Positions 11,224 to 19,700 of a stretch of 37,109 nucleotides of DNA are shown here, piece after piece. Within the stretch, counting starts at the first letter, position 1, and every line of letters begins with the position of its first letter. The DNA is taken from the NCBI GenBank assembly GCA_029210625.1, contig JARGFU010000039.1, positions 1 to 37,109 on the forward strand, read 5' to 3'. The position numbers and the translations under genes were made by a program. A model generated the notes under the pieces. It searched no databases, was not told where the DNA came from, and was given only the letters and a program-made list of their open reading frames with translations. This stretch comes from Deltaproteobacteria bacterium (GTDB lineage Bacteria > Myxococcota > Myxococcia > SLRQ01).

Positions 11224-11261
11224 ACCCGGGTAGTATTGCCTTCAGTATTTTTACCCGGATA
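11219..11261 (+). promoter_or_regulatory. Repeated TTTTTACCCGG element, likely operator of the DUF2239 gene
   Basis: TTTTTACCCGG occurs twice, at 11219-11229 and 11248-11258, 29 bp apart. The first copy continues as the perfect palindrome TACCCGGGTA (11223-11232); the second continues as TACCCGGATA, a near-palindrome with one mismatch. The second copy runs into ATATAAAT just upstream of the ATG at 11273, where a -10 element would be expected. Two same-face palindromic sites overlapping a promoter suggest repression by a dimeric regulator. The regulator is not encoded in sight. Confidence 0.5.
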
Positions 11262-11272
11262 TAAATCGTCCC

Positions 11273-11866
11273 ATGAACATCGATTCGAAGCTCCACGTCG
11301 CCTTCGTCGGCGAGCACCTGCTCGCCCGCGGTCCCCTCTCCGAGGTCGCGATGGCCATGAAGGCCCGCCTGGAGGCGGGCGAGAAGGGCCGGATCGCCCT
11401 CTACGAGGACGAGAGCGGCCGGGTGCTGGACCTCGATCTGCGAGGCACCGACGAGGAGGCCCTGGCCCGGCTCCCCGGAGGCGCCGCCGCCCCTCCGAGC
11501 AAGCGGGGTCCGGGGCGGCCGAAGCTGGGCGTGACCTCCCGGGAGATCTCCCTGCTCCCCCGCCACTGGGAGTGGCTCGCCGGCCAGCGGGGGGGCGCCT
11601 CCGCGACCCTGCGGCGGCTGGTGGACGAGGCCCGCAAGGCGGAGGTCCCGGCCGAGACGCTCCTGCGCCGCGCCCTCGACGCGGCCCACGCCTTCCTCTC
11701 GGATCTCAGCGGCGATCGAGCGGGCTTCGAGGAGGTGCTGCGAGCCCTCTACGCGAAGGACGTGGCGCGGGTCGGGGACCTCGTCGCCGACTGGCCGCAC
11801 GACATCCGCGAGCAGCTGGAGCGCTACCTGGAGCGCGCCTCCGCGGCGCTCGCCCGCCAGGGCTGA
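11273..11866 (+). CDS. DUF2239 family protein
   Basis: The 197-aa product matches DUF2239 proteins. It has an N-terminal alpha/beta part (1-60), a short Pro/Ala/Arg linker, and the diagnostic GRPKLGVTSREISLLPRHW segment at about 80-98. The family's GGASATLRRLVDEAR block follows, then a helical C-terminus. GRPK resembles an AT-hook-like basic motif and the middle helix resembles an arginine-repressor/ribbon-helix DNA-binding helix, but the family has no assigned function that I can state. No clear Shine-Dalgarno is seen immediately upstream, and the leader after the ATATAAAT box would be very short. Its own leader carries a duplicated TACCCGG element. Confidence 0.88.
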   Translation: MNIDSKLHVAFVGEHLLARGPLSEVAMAMKARLEAGEKGRIALYEDESGRVLDLDLRGTDEEALARLPGGAAAPPSKRGPGRPKLGVTSREISLLPRHWEWLAGQRGGASATLRRLVDEARKAEVPAETLLRRALDAAHAFLSDLSGDRAGFEEVLRALYAKDVARVGDLVADWPHDIREQLERYLERASAALARQG

Positions 11867-12007
11867 GAGCCTCCGGGATCCTCGACGCACCCGGTCTTGA
11901 AAGGCCCCGGGGGCCGTGAGAAGGGAAGCCCTTTCCGCTGCTCCCGCGGCCGGGGTCGGGGACCCTTCTTTGGGCCCGTCGGGAGCTCCATCTCGCCGGA
12001 GGAGCGC

Positions 12008-13666
12008 ATGGCCTCGCAAGGTCTCGACCAAGACACCCTGGATATGCTGCTGGACACCCTGCAGCGCTTCTCCGACCGGCAGATGCCGCCGGAGAAGCTC
12101 CTCGAGCTCGACGCGAAGAACGAGTTCCCGAAGCCCCTCATCGAAGAGATGCTCGGCCCCGACATCGGCCTGCACCTCCTCTTCATTCCGGAGGAGCAGG
12201 AGGGCCTGGGCGGCGGCGCCTACGACGTCTACCGGGTCTCCGAGGCCATGGCCCGCACCGACCTCGGCATCGCCACCGCCTTCCTGGCGATCTTCCTCGG
12301 CACCGATCCGATCGTGGTCGGCGGCACCGAGGCCCAGAAGCAGAAGTGGATGAGCAAGATCGCCGAGGGGCGCATCGTCGCCTACGCGGTGACCGAGCCC
12401 CTCGCCGGCTCGGAGCTCTCCAACATCAAGACCCGCGCCGAGCGGGTGATGGAGGGCGATCGGATCACGGGCTACAAGCTCAACGGCGCCAAGCAGTTCA
12501 TCACCAACGGCTCGGTGGCCTCGATCTACACCGTGCTCGCCATGGCCCCGGACGGCCCGACCTTCTTCGTGGTCGAGGGTGGCACCGAGGGCTTCGAGCC
12601 CGGCAAGCACGAGGACAAGCACGGCATCCGCTCCTCGGACACCTCGCCCATCTCCATCGAGGACGTCTTCGTCCCCGTCGAGAACCTCCTCGGTGACGTC
12701 GAGGGCAAGGGCCTGATCCACGCCCAGTCGGTCTTCGGCTTCACCCGCCTGATGGTCGCCGCCTTCGGCCTCGGTGGGGGCGACGCGGCGATGAAGCGCG
12801 CCATCCGCTACTCGCGGGAGCGGATCCAGGCCGGCTCCCCCCTGTGCGAGAAGCCCGGCTACACCCACAAGCTCATCGTGCCGCACGTCACCACGCTGGA
12901 GGCCTGCCGCGCCTACACCGTCGAGACCGCCCGGCGCCTCGACGCCGGCGAGCCCGAGCTCCAGACCGAGGGCGCCATCGCCAAGCTGCTCGCCACCGAG
13001 GCGGGCAACGCCGCCGCCGACGCCGCGGTGCAGGCCCACGGTGGCTACGGCTACATCCGCGAGTACCAGGTCGAGAAGATCCGCCGCGACGTGCGCATCA
13101 CGACCATCTACGAGGGCACCAGCGAGATCATGGAGTGGACGATCTCCCGCGACCGCTGGCGGACCCACCTGCAGCAGAAGGGTGAGTTCTACCGGCAGAT
13201 GGCCTCGAGGCTCGAGACCCTCCACCGGGAGGACGACGCCGTCGGCGCGAGCGTCGCCGCCCTCGCCCTGCGCGCCCTCCTCGAGACCGTCGAGCGCGCC
13301 CGGGCCGCGAGGCTCACCCGCCACCAGCACCACCTCTTCCGCCTCGGCGAGCTCATGGCCAAGGCCGAGGTGGCCGCGAACTTCTCCCTCTACGCCGCCG
13401 GCAAGGGCAGCGAGCGCTACGCGGCCTACTTCGCCCCCAAGGCGCTGAAGGCCATGGCCCGGGTCTACGCCCGGGAGACCGCCCTCACCATCGCCGAGGG
13501 CTCCATCCGGATGCTGCGCGGCGGCGACGCCGTGAGCCCGGTGGAGATGCCCCAGCTCGAGAGGGACCTGGGCCTGACCGCCATCAACTCGGCGATGGGC
13601 GGCCAGGTCGCCGACCTCGACGAGGTCGCCCGGGCCATCAACGAACAGGACGCGGAGGCCGAGTAG
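12008..13666 (+). CDS. Acyl-CoA dehydrogenase with long C-terminal extension
   Basis: The 552-aa flavoenzyme shows the acyl-CoA dehydrogenase series: a helical N-domain, the FAD/substrate segment VTEPLAGSELSNIKTRAER, GYKLNGAKQFITNG, VFGFTRLMVAAFGLGGG, QAHGGYGYIREYQVE, and IYEGTSEIMEW containing the expected catalytic Glu369. About 170 residues follow that glutamate, so it is longer than standard 380-aa members; the helical extension ends near DLGLTAINSAM. The start ATG 12008 has a strong GGAGGAG ribosome site. The stop lies 45 bp before the GTG of the giant synthase, so co-transcription is likely. It could desaturate an acyl chain used or made by the synthase, or be a beta-oxidation enzyme; acyl-carrier versus CoA substrate cannot be told. 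Confidence 0.92.
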   Translation: MASQGLDQDTLDMLLDTLQRFSDRQMPPEKLLELDAKNEFPKPLIEEMLGPDIGLHLLFIPEEQEGLGGGAYDVYRVSEAMARTDLGIATAFLAIFLGTDPIVVGGTEAQKQKWMSKIAEGRIVAYAVTEPLAGSELSNIKTRAERVMEGDRITGYKLNGAKQFITNGSVASIYTVLAMAPDGPTFFVVEGGTEGFEPGKHEDKHGIRSSDTSPISIEDVFVPVENLLGDVEGKGLIHAQSVFGFTRLMVAAFGLGGGDAAMKRAIRYSRERIQAGSPLCEKPGYTHKLIVPHVTTLEACRAYTVETARRLDAGEPELQTEGAIAKLLATEAGNAAADAAVQAHGGYGYIREYQVEKIRRDVRITTIYEGTSEIMEWTISRDRWRTHLQQKGEFYRQMASRLETLHREDDAVGASVAALALRALLETVERARAARLTRHQHHLFRLGELMAKAEVAANFSLYAAGKGSERYAAYFAPKALKAMARVYARETALTIAEGSIRMLRGGDAVSPVEMPQLERDLGLTAINSAMGGQVADLDEVARAINEQDAEAE

Positions 13667-13711
13667 GCCCCGTTCGCGAGTAGAGAGTCGTAGCTCTAGC
13701 AGGAGACCGTC

Positions 13712-16700
13712 GTGTCCAACGCCATCATCGATCCCAGCCAGCGCGCCGTCGCCGTCGTCGGACTCGGCGCCATCCTCCCCGACGCCAGCGACGTCGCCAC
13801 CTTCTGGCAGAACGTCCTGGCCGGACGCAGCTCGATCACCGAGGTGCCCGCCAGCCGCTGGTCCGCCGCCGACTACTACGACCCGGACCCGGCCGTCCCG
13901 GACAAGACCTACTCGAAGATCGGCGGCTGGGTCGCCGACCAGCCCTTCGACTCGCGCAAGTACCGCATCCCCCCGAAGGTCGCCGATCAGATGGACGAGG
14001 GGCAGCGCTGGGGCGTGCTGGCCGCGGGTGAGGCCCTCGAGGATCTGAAGGCCCCCCTCGATCTGGAGAACACCGGCGTCATCGTCGGCAACGCCATGGG
14101 CGGCGAGAAGCACTACCGCTCCTCCCTGCGCCTCGCCGAGCCCGAGATCCTCGGCGCCCTCGAGGCCACCCCCGGCTGGGCGGGCCTCGACGCGGCGGCC
14201 CGCCAGGCGCTCGCCCGGGGGCTGCACGATCAGCTGGCCGCCCGCTACCCCGAGACCACCGAGGACACGATGCCCGGTGAGCTCACCAACATCATGTCCG
14301 GGCGCATCGCCGCGGTCTTCAACCTGCGGGGCCCGAACTACACCACCGACGCCGCCTGCGCCTCCTCCCTGGCCGCCCTCGACGCGGCGATCCAGGGCCT
14401 GGTCGATCGCCACTTCGACGCGGTGGTCACCGGCGGCATGGACCGCAACATGGGGGCGAGCACCTTCATCAAGTTCGCCAAGATCGGCGCGCTCTCCCCG
14501 GACGGCTCCCGCCCCTACGCGGCCGGCTCCAACGGCTTCGTCATGGGTGAGGGCGGCGCCCTCTTCGTCCTCAAGCGCCTCGCCGACGCCGAGCGCGACG
14601 GTGACCGCATCTACGCCGTGATCCGCTCGGTGGGCGCCTCCTCCGACGGCAAGGGCAAGGGCATCACTGCCCCCAACCCCATCGGCCAGATCCTCGCCGT
14701 GCAGCGGGCCTGGCAGCGGGCCGGCCTCGAGCCCAACACCGCCACCCTCATCGAGGGCCACGGCACCTCGACCCCGGTGGGCGACGTCGTGGAGGTCGAG
14801 TCCCTCGCCAAGGTCATCGGCCCGGGCGCGCGGCCCGGCAGCATCGCCCTGGGCTCGATCAAGTCGCAGATCGGCCACCTCAAGAGCGGCGCCGGCGCCG
14901 CGGGCCTGCTCAAGGCCGTGCTCGCCGTCCACCACAAGGTGCTGCCGCCCTCGATCAACTTCGGATCCCCGAACCCCAACGTCGACTACGCCGCGACGCC
15001 CTTCTTCGTGAACACCGAGGCCCGCACCTGGGAGCAGCCCGCGGGCGTGCCCCGGCGCGCCGGCGTCTCCGCCTTCGGCTTCGGCGGCACCAACTTCCAC
15101 GTCGTGGTCGAGGAGCACCAGCCGGGCGTGCTGACCGCCCGGCAGCCGATGGTGTCGGTGCCGGCCGCGATCGGCGCCGCCGCCCAGGGCGGGGTGCAGG
15201 CCCTCCCCGCCCCCCTGGGCGATCTGCTCACCCTCGGGGCGAGCAGCGCCGACGCCCTGGCCTCGAAGCTGGGCGAGGCCCTCGAGACCGCGAAGCGCGG
15301 GCCGCTGCCCGAGCGGGTCGCCCCCTCGGGAGAGACCCTCGACGCCCCCCACCGCCTGGCCCTCGCCTTCGAGGATCGCGAGGACCTCCTCGACAAGGGC
15401 GAGCGCGCCCTGCAGGCCTTCGCCAAGGGCAAGCCGGCGGCCTGGCGCCGCCTGCGCTCGAAGGGTGGCCACTACGGCACCGGTGACGCTGGCAAGCTCG
15501 CCTTCCTCTATCCGGGCCAGGGCTCGCAGTACGTGAACATGCTGCGCTCGCTCCAGGACGAGGAGGTCGTGCGCCGAACCTTCGCCGAGGCCGACGAGGT
15601 GATGACGCCGATCCTCGGCAAGCCGCTCACCGAGTACGTCTTCTTCGACGGCGACGACGACGCCGCGAAGGCCGCGGCGGAGGAGGCCCTCAAGGACACC
15701 ACCGTCTGCCAGCCGGCGGTGCTCGCCACCTCGGTGGCGCTGACCCGGCTCCTCGCCGAGCACGGCATCGTGCCCGACATGGTCATGGGCCACAGCCTCG
15801 GAGAGTGGGGCGCGGTGGTCGCCGCCGGGATGCTCCCCTTCGACAAGGCCCTGGTGGCCGTCAGCGCCCGCGCCCAGGGCATGGCCGAGGTCTCGCTCGA
15901 CGACCCGGGGAAGATGGCCTCGGTGCTCGGCGCCCGCGCCGAGGTCGAGGCGAAGCTCGCCGAGCTGGACGGCTACGTCGTCGCCGCGAACATCAACTCG
16001 ACCCGCCAGACCGTCATCGCCGGCACCTCGAAGGACGTCGAGGCGGCCGTCGAGGCCTTCAACGCGATGGGCATGACCGCTCAGCTCATCCCGGTCTCCC
16101 ACGCCTTCCACTCGAAGATCGTCGCGCCGGCCACCAAGGTCCTGCGCGAGACCATCGAGTCGATGCCGGTGACGCCCCCGAAGATCCCGATCATCTCGGA
16201 CGTCGACGGCCAGTTCTACCCCGACACCGAGGCCGGCCTGCCCGAGGTGCGGGACCGCCTGGCCCGGCAGATGGCCTCGCCGGTGCAGTTCGTCGACGGC
16301 ATCGAGACCCTCCACGCCGCCGGCGCCCGGGTCTTCCTCGAGGTCGGCCCGAAGCGGGTCCTCACCGGCTTCGCCGAGGACATCGTCGGCAGCAGGGAGG
16401 GGGTCCTCACGCTCTCGACGAACCACCCCAAGCGGGGTGACGTGGGCAGCTTCCACGACGCCATGTGCGGGCTCCACGCCGCCGGCTTCCCCCGCGCCGC
16501 GCAGCGGCCGCGCCCGGTGGCCCTGCCCCCGCCGCAGCCGGTGGCCGCGCCCCCCGCTCCGGTGAGCGCGCCTGCGCCGGTGGCCGCTGCGCCGGCCGCC
16601 CCGAGCGCCGCCGGTCCAGACTACCAGGCCCTCGGACACCTCTTCGCCAGCTTCCTGGAGCAGGGGATGGCTCTCTACCAGGGGATCGGGGAGAGGCCGC

Positions 16701-19700
16701 AGACGCCGACGTTGAGGCCGACGCCGACTGCGGGCCCGGTCGCCACGGCTGCACCCGTGCAGCGGGGGTCCGTCGTGGTCTCGGGCGCCGGCCTGGGCCT
16801 GCCCGGCACGAGCGGCCGCGTCTTCGACGACGCCAACATCGATCGCATCCTCGCCGGCGAGAGCTTCATCGAGGCGATCCCCGAGGCGAAGCGCGAGGAG
16901 ATGCTCGAGCGCAACGTCGTGCGGCTGGTGAAGCGCGACGTCGGCGAGCCCTCGATGGATCCGGTCACCGACACCTCCGAGGTGATCCGCCTGGCCGCCC
17001 GCCGGGGCGCCTTCGACCTGGCCGCCGAGTTCGGCATCGACGCCCCCCGGGTCGAGGCCTTCGACATCACCACCCGCCTGGCCATCGGCGCCGCCCTCGA
17101 GGCCCTCAAGGACGCGGGCATCCCGCTGGTGCGCCGCTACCGCAAGGCCACGACCGGCAAGATGCTCCCGGGCGCCTGGCAGCTCCCCGAGTCCTTCGCC
17201 GACGAGACCGGCATCGTCTTCGCCTCGGCCTTCCCGGGCGTGGACAACCTGGTCGACCACCTCGACCGCTTCCACCGGGGGCGGCTGCAGGAGAAGGTCC
17301 TCGCCGAGCTGAAGGAGCTGCGCGAGGGAACCACCGACGCCGAGACGAAGAGCCGCCTCGACGCTCGCATCGCCGAGCTGGAGCAGGCCGCGGCCGAGTC
17401 GCGCTACGTCTTCGACCGGCGCTTCCTCTTCCAGATCCTCTCGATGGGTCACTCCCAGCTCGCCGAGCTCCTCGGCGCGCGAGGCCCGAACACCCAGGTG
17501 AACGCCGCCTGCGCGTCGACCACCCAGGCCGTGGCCATCGCCGAGGACTGGATCCGCAGCGGGCGCTGCCGCCGGGTGATCGTCGTCGCCGCCGACGACG
17601 TCACCTCCGACAACCTGCTGCCCTGGATCGGCACGGGCTTCCTCGCCACCGGCGCGGCCTCCACCGAGGAGGACGTCAAGCGGGCCGCCCTGCCCTTCGA
17701 TCGCCGCCGCAACGGCATGCTCATCGGCATGGGCGCCTGCGGGCTGGTCCTCGAGGCCGAGGACGCCCTGCGCGAGCGCGGGATGCGCGGCATCTCCGAG
17801 CTCCTCTCCAGCGAGGTCGCCAACAGCGGCTTCCACGGCACGCGCCTCGACGTCGCCCACATCGGCGGCATCATGGAGCGGCTGGTGGCGACCGCCGAGC
17901 GGCGCCACGGGCTCGCCCGCCGGGAGCTCGCGAAGGAGCTGGTCTTCATCTCCCACGAGACCTACACCCCCGCCCGGGGTGGCAGCGCCTCGGCCGAGGT
18001 CCACGCCCTGCGCCAGACCTTCGGCGACGGCGCCGACGACATCGTCATCGCCAACACCAAGGGCTTCACCGGCCACCCCCAGGGGGCGGGCATCGAGGAC
18101 GCGGTCACCGCGAAGATCCTCCAGAAGGGCATCGTCCCGCCGGTGCCGAACTTCCAGGAGCCCGACCCCGAGCTCGGCGCCCTGAACCTCTCCCGGGGCG
18201 GTGCGTACCCGGTGCGCTTCGCCCTGCGCCTGGCCGCGGGCTTCGGCTCGCAGGTGGCCATGAGCCTCTACCGCCGGATCCCCGGCTGTGAGCAGCGCGT
18301 CGCCGATCAGGCTGCCTACGATCGGTGGATCGCCGGCCTCGTCGGCCGCGACCAGGCCAACCTCGAGATCGTCGATCGCACCCTGCGGGTGAAGGACGCC
18401 GGCGCTCCGGGCGCCGCCGTCGCGGCCTCGCGCTGGACCTTCGGCGACACGCCGGCGGCGCTGGCCGAGGGTGCCGGGCAGCCGGTGGCCCGGGCGCAGC
18501 AGGCCATCGCGCCTGCGCTCGCACCTACCCCGGTGACTCCGGCGAGCCCTCCGCCGACGCAGAAGCAGACGCAGACGGCGGCCGTTCCCGCACCCGCACC
18601 CGCCGCCGCCGCAGTGGATCCGGTGGAGCAGGCGGTGCTGGCGGTGGTCTCCGCCAAGACGGGGTACGACACGGACATGCTCGAGCTCGACCTCGACCTC
18701 GAGGCCGACCTGGGCATCGACACCGTGAAGCAGGCCGAGGTCTTCGGCGAGGTCCGGGAGGCCTTCGACATCCCGCCCCAGGACGACCTGAAGCTCTCGG
18801 ACTACCCGACCCTGGCGAGCGTGATCGGCTTCGTGCGCAAGCACCGCCCCGACCTCGCGGCGACCGTGCCCGCGCCGGCCCCGGCCGCCCAGGCCGCGCC
18901 CGCCCCCGCGCCGCAGGCCGCCCCGGTGGCGGCCGTCGACGTGGTCGCGCGGGCCGTGATGGCCGTCGTCAGCGCCAAGACGGGCTACGACGAGGACATG
19001 CTCGAGCTCGACCTCGACCTCGAGGCCGACCTGGGCATCGACACCGTGAAGCAGGCCGAGGTCTTCGGCGAGGTGCGCGAGCAGTTCGGCATCCCGCCCC
19101 AGGACGATCTGAAGCTCTCGGACTACCCGAGCCTGCAGCACGTCATCGACTTCGTGCGCAAGCACCGGCCGGATCTCGCGGCCGCGGCGCCCGTTCCAGT
19201 GACGGTGATGGGGACGGTGACGGGGACGGCGCCCGTAGCGCCGGCGGCGGATGGTGTGGACCCGGTAGTGGCGGCAGTCCTCTCGGTGGTCAGCGCCAAG
19301 ACGGGCTACGATCAGGACATGCTCGAGCTCGACCTCGACCTCGAGGCCGACCTGGGCATCGACACCGTGAAGCAGGCCGAAGTCTTCGGGCAGGTGCGCG
19401 AGCAGTTCGACATCCCGCCCCAGGACGACCTCAAGCTCTCCGAGTACCCCACCCTGCAGCACGTCATCGACTTCGTGCGGCTGCATCGCTCGGATCTGGC
19501 GAGCCCCGAGTCCTGGGGAGCGCCCGCCGCGCCGGTCGAGCCGACCGGTCAGCCGGCGTGGGCCGTGGTCACCGGGGCAAACCCGGTGACGGGACCGGGG
19601 ACGGGGACGGCGTCCGCAGGGCAGTCGACCGCCGGAATGGACCCGATCGCTCAGGCTGTGATGGCGGTCGTGTCGGAGAAGACGGGGTACGACGAGGACA

